From NCBI RefSeq assembly GCF_003390935.1, contig NZ_QNQZ01000006.1, positions 248,001-312,000 of the forward strand: 64,000 bases of DNA, written 5' to 3'. A program made the translations under genes and the position numbers. The DNA is from Lewinella sp. IMCC34191. Its GTDB lineage: Bacteria; Bacteroidota; Bacteroidia; Chitinophagales; Saprospiraceae. Positions 35,921-43,956 of the stretch are shown in pieces. Position 1 is the stretch's first letter. The number at the start of each line of letters is the position of its first letter. The notes beneath the pieces are model-generated. The model was not told the origin of the DNA, ran no database searches, and saw only the letters and a program-made list of their open reading frames with translations.

Positions 35921-36523
35921 CTAGGTAATTTCCATCGCCTCCAGCACCATACCGTGGACGGCCCGCGGCAGATCGGCGGTCTGCGCGGCTTCCCGACCGC
36001 GGTCGGACATTTTCCGCAGGGTTTTGTGCAGGATGTCGATGACCTTCTCGTGGGGGTGTTCGGCGGCGAACTCCGCGGCGTAATGCTTTAGAAAGACGAG
36101 GCAGATGACGTCTTCCAGCGTCTGCGTATCGTCGTCCCGCTTGAGGCGCTTCTTCTGCAGCAGAAAGGCGACACGCTCGATGACGTCTTCCCCGAAGCCG
36201 ACCTCCCGCAGAATCTCGCCGGCGCGGGCGGCGTGGAATTTTTTGAGATCGGCCCGCCACCGCAGATAGCCTTCCCGGTCCATGGGGTAGCTGTCGCGCG
36301 GGCTGCGCCAGCGTTCCAGGTGTTGGGCGCGGGCGGCGAGGCGCAGGGATATAGGGGCGTCAGGGAGGTAGCGATCCAGTTCCTCCGACATCCTTCTCCC
36401 GTAAAGCCATTCGGAAGGGACCTCCCCGGATTCCGTTTGCACGTACCGGGGGTCGGCGGAATTAGCCTGATCTATAGCGGCAAAGGCTGCCTCGAGCTGT
36501 TGTTGGTTGTCGGATTCGGACAT
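35921..36523 (-). CDS. DUF4202 family protein
   Basis: 200 residues, soluble and largely helical, with AARAQHLERWRSPRDSYPMDREGYLRWR and KFHAARAGEILREVGF, which are the conserved core of DUF4202. His residues in QHLERW and KFHAA could bind a metal as in HD-type folds, but this is speculative. It lies between nirD (16 bp away) and the sensor kinase gene (3 bp away), on the same strand, so it is probably part of the nitrite/nitrate operon. Function unknown. Confidence 0.75.
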   Translation of the reverse strand: MSESDNQQQLEAAFAAIDQANSADPRYVQTESGEVPSEWLYGRRMSEELDRYLPDAPISLRLAARAQHLERWRSPRDSYPMDREGYLRWRADLKKFHAARAGEILREVGFGEDVIERVAFLLQKKRLKRDDDTQTLEDVICLVFLKHYAAEFAAEHPHEKVIDILHKTLRKMSDRGREAAQTADLPRAVHGMVLEAMEIT

Positions 36524-36539
36524 AGCGGAAAGGTAAGGG

Positions 36540-36905
36540 CTAGTCGGCGAATCCTACGTATACGTAGTCATTTTCGACCTTCACCGGGTAAACGGCTACG
36601 GGTGGGCAATCACCATTCAGGTTCTCTCCCGTCTCCAGGCTGAAGGTCCGCTTATGCATCGGGCAGGCGACCTTGGGAATGCCGTCCTGCTCCCCGATGA
36701 GGCCGCGGCCCAGTACATTTTCGAGCTTGTGCGGACAGAGGTTCTGGCAGGCGTACCAACGCTCGGTGCGGTTGAAGTAGAACACCGCGATCTGGCGGTC
36801 CCGGTACTTGATCACGGCTCCGGCGCCGACGGGGAACTGGTCGGTGCGGCCGGCGCGGAACCAGGTAGTTACGTCGGTCAGGGGGGTGGTGGTGTAAGCG
36901 GTCAT
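36540..36905 (-). CDS. nirD: Nitrite reductase small subunit, Rieske type
   Basis: 121 residues. Rieske-like fold with both ligand pairs present: CPH in CQNLCPHKLENVLG and CPMH in VACPMHKRTFSLETGE. Enterobacterial NirD lacks these ligands, so this one may actually hold a [2Fe-2S] cluster and pass electrons. It follows nirB by 59 bp and forms the assimilatory nitrite reductase with it. Confidence 0.9.
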   Translation of the reverse strand: MTAYTTTPLTDVTTWFRAGRTDQFPVGAGAVIKYRDRQIAVFYFNRTERWYACQNLCPHKLENVLGRGLIGEQDGIPKVACPMHKRTFSLETGENLNGDCPPVAVYPVKVENDYVYVGFAD

Positions 36906-36964
36906 GATATTCGTTTGGAGCTAACTGCAAGAACTTGGGTGGGCAAAACGAGGCGATGGCGGTC

Positions 36965-39472
36965 CTACCAGGGTTTCGGCATTTTCTGGTCGCGCAGCGC
37001 GACGAACTCCAGTTCCTCGCTTTCGTCGGTGTTCACGAAGGGGCGGAAGCGGGCGCGCAGGGCGGGATCCTCTATGGCCTGTTTCCACTCACAGGCGTAG
37101 CCGTCGACCAGCCCCTGCATTTCGGTTTCCAGTTCCTCGGCGATGCCGAGTACGTCATCCACCACGACGCTCTTCAGGTAGTCGATGCCCCCCTCGAGAC
37201 CTTCCAGCCACTTGGCGGTGCGAATGAGGGGGCCGGCGGTGCGCAGGTAAAACATGAGGAAGCGGTCGAGGTACCTGACGGCGGTGGCGCGGTCGACGGG
37301 GCCGGCCAGCAACTGGGCGTGCACGGGCCGGGCACCGCCGTTGCCGCAGACGTAGAGGTTGTAGCCCTCCTCGACGGCGATCAGGCCGAAGTCTTTGCCC
37401 CGCGCCTCGGCACACTCCCGGATGCAGCCACTGACGCCCCCCTTTAGTTTGTGGGGCGACCGGAGACCTTTATAGCGTTCCTCGATCTCAATGGCGAAGG
37501 AGACCGATTCGTCCATCCCGTAGCGGCACCAGGTGCTGCCGACACAGCTCTTGACGGTACGCAGCGATTTTCCGTAGGCGTGGCCGCTTTCGAAGCCCGC
37601 CGCGATCAACTCCTCCCAGATGAGCGGTAATTCCTCCAGGCGGGCGCCGAATAGATCGATGCGCTGACCGCCGGTGATCTTGGTGTACAGATCGTATTTC
37701 TTGGCGACGCTGCCGATGGCTAACAGTTTGTCGGGGCTGATCTCTCCGCCCGGTACCCGGGGGACGACCGAGTAGGTACCGTTGCGCTGGATGTTGGCCA
37801 GGAAGCGGTCGTTGGTATCCTGAATCTGCGCCTGTGGATTAGCGGTTTCCGCGTACACGGTGGCGAAGATGCTGGCGAGAGCGGGCTTACAGGTTTCGCA
37901 GCCGTTCCCCTGGCCGATGACGTCGAGTGCCTCGTCGTAGGTACGGATGTTTTTCATTTGCACCAGGTCGCGTAATTCCTGGCGGGTGTAGGCGAAGTGC
38001 TCGCAGATCGTGTTACGGACCACCTTGCCCTGCGACTTCATGTAATTCTCGACGAGGTCGGTGAGGATGGGTTTGCATCCTCCGCAACCGGTGCCCGCCC
38101 CGGTGCAGGCGACAAGCTCCTTTACCGAGGCGGCTTCCCCCTCGCTCAACAGACTGCAAAGGGTGCCTTTGGAGACGTTCTCACAGGAGCAAATGACGGC
38201 CGCGTCGGGGAGGTCGAGTACCCCGGCCCCCGGATTGCCGCCCACGCCGCGGGTACCCAGGATCAGGTCTTCCGGCTGGGGGGGCAGGGCCATGTTATTC
38301 TTATAGATCTGGTGGAGCATGTTGTAGTCGGCCGCGTCGCCGACCAGGATGCCCCCGAGCAGTCGCTTGCCGTCGCGGCTGATGTTGATGCGCTTGTAGA
38401 TGCCCCCGGATTCGTCGTGGAAGACGATGGAGCGTGCCTCGTCAGCATTCGGGAAACACTCTCCGAAGCTGGCCACGTCCGTACCGATGAGCTTGAGTTT
38501 GGTCGACAGGTCGATCGCCTCGGGCATGCAGCCCCCGTCGGCGTCGGCCATGATCGAGCCGAGCGCCACGCGGGCCATATCGTATCCGGGGGCTACCAGT
38601 CCGTAGATCATCTCCCGGTAGAGGGCCGCCTCCCCGATGACGTATACGTCGGGCGCGCTGGTGCGCAGGTATTCGTCGGCCATAATGCCGCCGCGCGGGC
38701 CGACCTCGATGCCGGCCTTCCGGGCGAGTTCGTCGCGGGGGCGGATGCCCGCGGAGATGATCAGCATATCCGCCGGCAGGGAAGTCTCGTCGCTGAACTC
38801 CAGGTGGGTGATGGCTCCGTTACCCGCGATAGCGGTGGTGCTCTTGGAAAGGTGCACCCCGAGCCCGAGGTCAGCCAGCTTATTTTTCAGCGTCGTGGCG
38901 CCGGCCTCGTCCAGTTGCCGGGGCATAAGGCGCGGGGCGAACTCAATGACGTCGGTCGCCAGGCCCATATCCAGGGTAGCCTTGGCGGCTTCGAGACCCA
39001 GCAGGCCGCCGCCCATGATGACGGACCGGGCGCCGGCTTTGTCGCGGATCTTGTCGGCGTAATCCATGATGGCCTCCAGGTCCTCGATCGTGCGGTAAAC
39101 GAATACGCCCTGCTTTTCGCAGCCGGGGACCGGCGGGACGAACGGCACGGAGCCGGTAGCCAGGACGAGGTAGTCGTAGCGAAGGACGTTTCCCAGGTGG
39201 GTCGTCAATTCCCGGCGTTCGGTATCCAGTTCGGTGACCAACTCGCCGGTGCGGAGGGTGATGCCCGCCTCGGCGTACCACTCCCGGGAGGCCAGGGCCA
39301 GCTTGTCGGCATCGCGGTCGCTGAAGTAAGCACTCAGGTGAACGCGGTCGTAGGCCGGCCGCCGTTCTTCCCCGAATACGGTGAGCTGAAATTCTCCCCG
39401 GCGGGGATGGCGGGAAAAGAGGTCACAAAATTTGTGTCCGACCATTCCATTCCCAATGACGACGATCTGCAT
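36965..39472 (-). CDS. nirB: Nitrite reductase large subunit, NAD(P)H-dependent
   Basis: 835 residues from ATG at 39472 (MQIVVIGNGMVGHKF); an upstream start would add eight residues. Order: FAD/NAD domain 1-400, BFD-like [2Fe-2S] domain (ICSCENVSKGTL...CGGCKP) about 420-475, a second such region (TICEHFAYTRQELRDL...GCETCKP), then Nir/Sir ferredoxin-like and siroheme/4Fe-4S domains with CVGSTWC and GCIREC as cluster ligands. It reduces nitrite to ammonium with six electrons. The upstream region has four TACGTA boxes and a TAGATTTG promoter. Confidence 0.96.
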   Translation of the reverse strand: MQIVVIGNGMVGHKFCDLFSRHPRRGEFQLTVFGEERRPAYDRVHLSAYFSDRDADKLALASREWYAEAGITLRTGELVTELDTERRELTTHLGNVLRYDYLVLATGSVPFVPPVPGCEKQGVFVYRTIEDLEAIMDYADKIRDKAGARSVIMGGGLLGLEAAKATLDMGLATDVIEFAPRLMPRQLDEAGATTLKNKLADLGLGVHLSKSTTAIAGNGAITHLEFSDETSLPADMLIISAGIRPRDELARKAGIEVGPRGGIMADEYLRTSAPDVYVIGEAALYREMIYGLVAPGYDMARVALGSIMADADGGCMPEAIDLSTKLKLIGTDVASFGECFPNADEARSIVFHDESGGIYKRINISRDGKRLLGGILVGDAADYNMLHQIYKNNMALPPQPEDLILGTRGVGGNPGAGVLDLPDAAVICSCENVSKGTLCSLLSEGEAASVKELVACTGAGTGCGGCKPILTDLVENYMKSQGKVVRNTICEHFAYTRQELRDLVQMKNIRTYDEALDVIGQGNGCETCKPALASIFATVYAETANPQAQIQDTNDRFLANIQRNGTYSVVPRVPGGEISPDKLLAIGSVAKKYDLYTKITGGQRIDLFGARLEELPLIWEELIAAGFESGHAYGKSLRTVKSCVGSTWCRYGMDESVSFAIEIEERYKGLRSPHKLKGGVSGCIRECAEARGKDFGLIAVEEGYNLYVCGNGGARPVHAQLLAGPVDRATAVRYLDRFLMFYLRTAGPLIRTAKWLEGLEGGIDYLKSVVVDDVLGIAEELETEMQGLVDGYACEWKQAIEDPALRARFRPFVNTDESEELEFVALRDQKMPKPW

Positions 39473-39484
39473 AGCGCTGGTGTT

Positions 39485-39535
39485 TACGTAGTACACTGAA
39501 TTAACTACGTAGCAAATCTACGTATATTCTACGTA
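39485..39535 (-). promoter_or_regulatory. Cluster of four TACGTA boxes upstream of nirB
   Basis: TACGTA at 39485-39490, 39506-39511, 39519-39524 and 39530-39535, within 51 bp. The second is in AACTACGTAG and the fourth in TACGTAATTAC, the same flanks as in the nitrate reductase/uptake region. Box-to-box distances are 21, 13 and 11 bp, close to whole or half turns of DNA. Confidence 0.8.
39513..39520 (-). promoter_or_regulatory. TAGATTTG -7 element of the nirB operon
   Basis: The minus strand reads TACGTAGATTTGCTACG: the -7 element shares TA with a TACGTA box exactly as in the nitrate reductase promoter. It is 41 bp before the ATG. Confidence 0.6.
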
Positions 39536-39590
39536 ATTACGCAAGCGCTATGCCAATCTCTTTTCGCGACCGACCTGATCCTCCCGTCAA

Positions 39591-40697
39591 CTAGCGGAAA
39601 ATAGCCTGGATGCGATCCCGCTCCTCCGGGGTATTCGCGTTGGTGAGGGGCAGCATATCGTCGAGGTTGACCAGGGCGATCTCGCTGTTGATGAGCATTT
39701 TGCGGGGGCAGGAATACCCCAGCGCCATGAAGCGCAGCAGGCGCTGGTAGGCGCGGGGCTCGTAGATGGCCACCAGGGGTTCGGGCCACTCCCGCTCCGG
39801 CCCCCTAAGCGCGGTGGCGTAGCGTCCGGGGGCACGGGCATCGATCAATTGCTTGATGGTGGCTTCGTCGAGCAGGGGCAGGTCACAGGCCAGTACCAGC
39901 CAGGCACTGTTCGGGTCGTCGAGGAAAGCCGAGCAGATGGCCCCGGCCGGGCCCAAGCCCAAAAACCGGTCCGTAATCACCGGGGCCGGATACTTACCGG
40001 TCTGCGCGTCATCGCGCACGGAAATACTAACGGGTGCACCGGCGGAAGTACATAGTTCATAGAGCCGCTCCACCTCCGACCGGCCGTCACGGTATACGAG
40101 GTGGGCCTTATCGGTCCCCATACGGCTGCTCGCTCCACCGGCGAGGATGAGGGCGCGGAGTGGAGCAACCCTATCGGACAGCACGCGCTCCAGGCCTACG
40201 AGCACCGGCTTGAGCAGGCTGATGGAGGTGGTGATGGGCGGACAGTGCTGATTCTTCGCCTGTTCTCGCAACCATTCGGGCATGGAGGCCGGCCCGTTGA
40301 CGTGCACGATAGCGTATATATCGGTGAGCTGCTCCCGTCGCCGTTCGAGAGTTCCGGCCTTTTGTTCGTCTACGAAGACGATCTGCCGGGCGGCCGGGTA
40401 GTGATTACCATTCACCAGCACGAGGTCGTAGTCGGCGCCGGTCAGGCGGTCATCGTATTCATTCCACGCATCGGTGGAGGGGGTAAAGCGTTTACGGCCA
40501 TACCGGAGGCTGGCGGGGGTGGGGTGTTCCTGGTGCTCGCCGGTCACCATCAGGCAACGGTAGCGATCGGACAACTGGTCCACCCACTCGCTCATGATCG
40601 TTTCCATCCGCTCACAGGTCGAACCGACGAGCGCGAATTCAGTGTGTCCGTAGTGACCAAGGTCCGGACGGGCCATTTTGGGGTGTTTCTGGTGCAT
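39591..40697 (-). CDS. mobA: MobA-type molybdenum cofactor guanylyltransferase with extra N-terminal domain
   Basis: 368 residues. Residues about 180-368 are a MobA nucleotidyltransferase (RALILAGGASSRMGTDKAHL; LACDLPLLDEATI), which links GMP to molybdopterin to make MGD for the nitrate reductase. Residues 1-175 look like a worn MobB-type domain (FALVGSTCERMETIMSEWV, later YDLVLVNGNHYPAARQIVFVDE), but the P-loop GxxxxGK[ST] is missing. It starts 12 bp after the moeA stop, on the same strand. Confidence 0.88.
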   Translation of the reverse strand: MHQKHPKMARPDLGHYGHTEFALVGSTCERMETIMSEWVDQLSDRYRCLMVTGEHQEHPTPASLRYGRKRFTPSTDAWNEYDDRLTGADYDLVLVNGNHYPAARQIVFVDEQKAGTLERRREQLTDIYAIVHVNGPASMPEWLREQAKNQHCPPITTSISLLKPVLVGLERVLSDRVAPLRALILAGGASSRMGTDKAHLVYRDGRSEVERLYELCTSAGAPVSISVRDDAQTGKYPAPVITDRFLGLGPAGAICSAFLDDPNSAWLVLACDLPLLDEATIKQLIDARAPGRYATALRGPEREWPEPLVAIYEPRAYQRLLRFMALGYSCPRKMLINSEIALVNLDDMLPLTNANTPEERDRIQAIFR

Positions 40698-40708
40698 TAC
40701 TGACGGGT

Positions 40709-41899
40709 TTAAAAGAATCGAAGGGGTACGAATGGAAAAGGCTCCGAGGCCATAAAGTTGGTCCGATCGGCGGGTAAGACCAGGAATCCATCCGTCTCCA
40801 GCAGACTGACCAGGTCGCCGCTGCCGCTGTTGGTGACGGGGCGGGCGGTGATTTGTCCGTTAGCATGTTCCAACTGAACCGACCGGAACAGGGTCAGTTC
40901 GGGTGCGAAGCTCACGTCTTCCGCGAGTAAGGCGCGCCGGTTTTCGACGGGCACGCCCAGTTGCTGTCGTAGCCACGCCCCTACGTACACAACCGCTCCG
41001 ACGAGGCTGGAGGCGGGGTTGCCCGGAAGGGCGAACACCATAGTATCCTCGTTGCGGCCCACCCAGAGGGGCTTGCCCGGTCGCTGGGCTACGCGGTGGA
41101 AGAGTTTCTCAATGCCGGCATCCGCCAACCAGTTGGGAATGTGATCGAGCTTTCCCTTGGAAACTCCACCGCTTAAGAGCACCACATCGTGATCGTCGAT
41201 GAGCCGGCCCAGGGTATGCCGGCCGCCCGCCGGGTCGTCACCCAGATGGCTCAGGGTAGGTTGGATGCCGGCCATTCGAAACAGGGAGGCGAGCTGGTGG
41301 ACGTTGGAACTGCGGATCTGATGGTCCTGCGGTTCCCTATCCACGTCAACCACCTCATCGCCAGTAGAGGCGATCGCTACCAGCGGCCAGCGCCGGACGG
41401 TCACCGTCGCCTGTCCGTAGGTGGCCAGGACGGCCATTTCCGCGGGGCCGATGATTCGGCTGCCCTCCAGCATGGTTGTACCGGCCCGGGCATCCGTGGC
41501 TCGGCGATGGATACTCCGGGCGTCCGTGACGCCGTCAGGTAGAACGATGAACTCGCCGTCCCGCTGAATATCCTCGTAGCGTATGACGGTGGTCGTTCCC
41601 GGGGGAAGCGGGGCGCCCGTCATGACCTCCACGCACTGATCGCTAGCCGCCAAAGGGCGGGGAGGCGTACCCGCCGGAGCTACGTGCGACACGGCAAAGC
41701 GGCGCTGGGCGGCAGCATAGGCCTGAAAGTCGATCGCCACCCCGTCCATCGCTACCCGGTCGAAGGGGGGGTGGTCGCGGTCGGCTACGACAGACTGGCT
41801 GAGCACGCGACCCGTAGCCTGGGCCAAAGGCACCCGTTCGGTCCCCCAGTCGAAGGTCTGTTCCAGGGTGCGGGCGAGGGCGGCGGGATAGGCGATCAT
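40709..41899 (-). CDS. moeA: Molybdopterin molybdotransferase
   Basis: 396 residues from ATG at 41899 (MIAYPAALARTLEQ); an upstream extension rich in Cys/Pro is rejected. Motifs: PPFDRVAMDGVAI (substrate-binding DRSxMDG-like), EVMTGAPLPPG, VRRWPLVAIASTGDEVVD, LLSGGVSKGKLDHIP and FALPGNPASSLVGA. It inserts molybdate into adenylylated molybdopterin, upstream of MobA. First gene of a moeA-mobA operon that ends next to the nirB regulatory region. Confidence 0.93.
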   Translation of the reverse strand: MIAYPAALARTLEQTFDWGTERVPLAQATGRVLSQSVVADRDHPPFDRVAMDGVAIDFQAYAAAQRRFAVSHVAPAGTPPRPLAASDQCVEVMTGAPLPPGTTTVIRYEDIQRDGEFIVLPDGVTDARSIHRRATDARAGTTMLEGSRIIGPAEMAVLATYGQATVTVRRWPLVAIASTGDEVVDVDREPQDHQIRSSNVHQLASLFRMAGIQPTLSHLGDDPAGGRHTLGRLIDDHDVVLLSGGVSKGKLDHIPNWLADAGIEKLFHRVAQRPGKPLWVGRNEDTMVFALPGNPASSLVGAVVYVGAWLRQQLGVPVENRRALLAEDVSFAPELTLFRSVQLEHANGQITARPVTNSGSGDLVSLLETDGFLVLPADRTNFMASEPFPFVPLRFF

Positions 41900-42065
41900 T
41901 AGGTCAGGATTGAAGGTGGGGCAAGTTAGGTCCCCTCCACCGGGTGGGGGGCAGGGAGAGTTGTTATTACTACACCCATACATACACATCCCGCCGGCCA
42001 AGCGTTCTTGAACTTTCCCTCATTGCTGCGGAGACCTTCCGCAAATCAACGCTCACCAAAGCCAC

Positions 42066-42623
42066 ATGACTAAATCCATCCTTTCTTTTCTGCTGGTGCT
42101 TGTACTCTCCGGCGTCGCTACCGCGCAGTCCAACAACTACCGCATGTTCGAGTGGGACTTGCTCCGGCTGGGATACGCCATTCCCGGCGGCGAGCGCTTC
42201 GGCGGCGGAGTGGCCTTCGGTACGGAAGTGCGGTACAACGCCTCGGACCGTATCTCCGTCGGCCTGCGCCCCGAAGTGGCGGCCTACACGTCCAACCTCG
42301 AAGCGGAAACCATCGACGTCGGCGCGGCGGGTAGCTTTGTCGTAACGGGGGACTACTACCTGCGCACGGAGGGCGGTTTCCGGCCGTTCGGCGGCATGGG
42401 GCTCGGGTCCTTCGGCGGGGCGAGCGTCACCGTGGAGGATACCGACGACACCGTTGACGAGGAGGATCTTGAGGTCGGTCGGTCGCTCGGTATCGTGCCC
42501 CGTGTCGGTATGGAGATCGGTCACTTCCGCGTATCGCTGGAGTATAACCTTACGTTCAGCGACCAAGTGTCCAACTACTTCGGCATCATGATCGCCCCTA
42601 CCCTCTTCGGCGGACCGAAATAG
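42066..42623 (+). CDS. Small outer-membrane beta-barrel protein
   Basis: 185 residues, signal peptide MTKSILSFLLVLVLSGVATAQ, then eight or so amphipathic strands (VAFGTEVRYN, ISVGLRPEVAAYT, GSFVVTGDYYLR, FRPFGGMGLGSF, FRVSLEYNLTF) and a C-terminal aromatic residue near the end (TLFGGPK). An acidic loop DTDDTVDEEDLE is exposed. OmpW/OmpA-barrel-like; role unknown. It stands divergent from moeA. Confidence 0.75.
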   Translation: MTKSILSFLLVLVLSGVATAQSNNYRMFEWDLLRLGYAIPGGERFGGGVAFGTEVRYNASDRISVGLRPEVAAYTSNLEAETIDVGAAGSFVVTGDYYLRTEGGFRPFGGMGLGSFGGASVTVEDTDDTVDEEDLEVGRSLGIVPRVGMEIGHFRVSLEYNLTFSDQVSNYFGIMIAPTLFGGPK

Positions 42624-42741
42624 GTACCGCTGCACCTGTAGCCCGACCTATTTGAATTAAGATCGCGTACGGTCCGAACCCAGGCGAATCTCCATCCGTA
42701 GCATAGCTGCGTGCGACCATAATCGGCGCACGGTTGCTCCT

Positions 42742-43956
42742 ATGCGGCTTGCTTTCCAAGCTTGGATGTTATTGCTGCTGACCGTACCCGGGTGGTTAAC
42801 GGGACAGGAGAGCACGCCCCAGACGAACCGGCAGTGGGACTGGCGCCGCCCGACCCTGATTGCGGAAGCTCATTTTGGGACCATCCTACCCGTGGAAGCT
42901 TTTCTGCGTGGCGAGAATCTGCTCGACCGCCCGATGGCTCGCTTCCGCGGCCTGATGCTCGGCTTTACGACGCGGGCCAGCGGCGACCGCCTATGGCACC
43001 ATCGCCACGGGATGCCGGAAGCCGGGTTCGGGATCACCCTGCTGGACTACGACAATCCGGTAGAAGTCGGTCGGCCGGTTGCGGTCCACCGAACGTTCCG
43101 CGCGCCGCTATGGCAGCGAGGAAGGCTGGGACTGGGCTACGGCGCCGACATAGGCCTGGCCACCGGCTGGAAGACCTATGATACGCGGCGCAACCCCTAC
43201 AATAAACTGATCAGTACCCGGCTGACGGCCTACTTCCGGCTGGGGCTGGGTGCCCGCCTGCAGCTGGCCGACCACTGGGCGTTACGCCTCGATGCGGGCC
43301 TGACCCACGTCTCTAACGGCAACGTCAGGCGACCGAACGCCGGACTAAATGCCGCCGCCGCCAGCCTGGGGCTCTACTATACCGTGAAGCCCGCTCCCCC
43401 CACCAAAGCGGTTACCCTACCCCGGTTTGTACCCTCTACGGATTTCACCCTGTCGGTCTTCGGCGGCGTGGAAAAACGGCTTTACCGGACGGAGGAGTTA
43501 CCTCCCGAAGAGAAGTACCGCGGGCTGACCCACGGATTGGGCGGCATAGCGGCCATTGTTAGTCGACGCCTGACACACGCGTCCAAAGTCGGCATCGGGG
43601 CTTCCGTGCTGTACCACGGCGCCGATAATATGTCTACCTGGACTGACGCCGGCCAACTGCATCACCGGAACGGGGGCACCCTGGCCGGACCGGTCCGCCT
43701 CGGCGTCTTCCCGGCCTACGAACTGGTCTTTAACCGGTGGTCGGTACAGGTGCAAGCCGAGTATTATCTATTATCTCCGGGTGGCATGGATAACGCGGAC
43801 CGGTTTCGCCAGCGGATCGGCCTTAAGTATCACCTGACGGACCGCATTTACCTGGCCACCCTGGTCAACGCCCGGCAGTTCAGCGTAGCGGACTTCGTAG
43901 AGTGGCACGTGGGCTACAGGTTTAGCCGAAGCCGGCCGCGGAGAGGATCCGACTAG
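42742..43956 (+). CDS. Acyloxyacyl hydrolase, PagL-like lipid A deacylase
   Basis: 404 residues with signal peptide (about 1-22). The PagL-type motif HVSNGNVRRPNAGLN (His and Ser of the active site) occurs near residue 190, followed by strand AAASLGLYYT. The N-terminal half matches the barrel; the C-terminal half (about 225-404) is a second set of barrel strands not seen in 150-residue PagL, so the protein is about twice the usual size. It would trim a 3-O-acyl chain from lipid A in the outer membrane. Its 3' end overlaps the convergent UbiD gene by 35 bp. Confidence 0.75.
   Translation: MRLAFQAWMLLLLTVPGWLTGQESTPQTNRQWDWRRPTLIAEAHFGTILPVEAFLRGENLLDRPMARFRGLMLGFTTRASGDRLWHHRHGMPEAGFGITLLDYDNPVEVGRPVAVHRTFRAPLWQRGRLGLGYGADIGLATGWKTYDTRRNPYNKLISTRLTAYFRLGLGARLQLADHWALRLDAGLTHVSNGNVRRPNAGLNAAAASLGLYYTVKPAPPTKAVTLPRFVPSTDFTLSVFGGVEKRLYRTEELPPEEKYRGLTHGLGGIAAIVSRRLTHASKVGIGASVLYHGADNMSTWTDAGQLHHRNGGTLAGPVRLGVFPAYELVFNRWSVQVQAEYYLLSPGGMDNADRFRQRIGLKYHLTDRIYLATLVNARQFSVADFVEWHVGYRFSRSRPRRGSD

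Noticed and set aside
36550..36570. TACGTA-like words inside nirD (CCTACGTATACGTAGTC)
   Set aside because: They are the Tyr-Val codons of the C-terminal YVYVGF and sit inside the gene, so they were not counted as regulatory boxes.
37997..39499. 500-codon plus-strand frame opposite nirB
   Set aside because: Shadow of nirB caused by high GC at third positions. The same applies to the long frames opposite UbiD, the nitrilase, rnr and fabI.
41900..42000. Molybdenum-cofactor riboswitch in the moeA leader
   Set aside because: The leader has a small CCCCCCACC/GGTGGAGGGG hairpin but none of the conserved Moco riboswitch core. Such riboswitches are also not expected in Bacteroidota.
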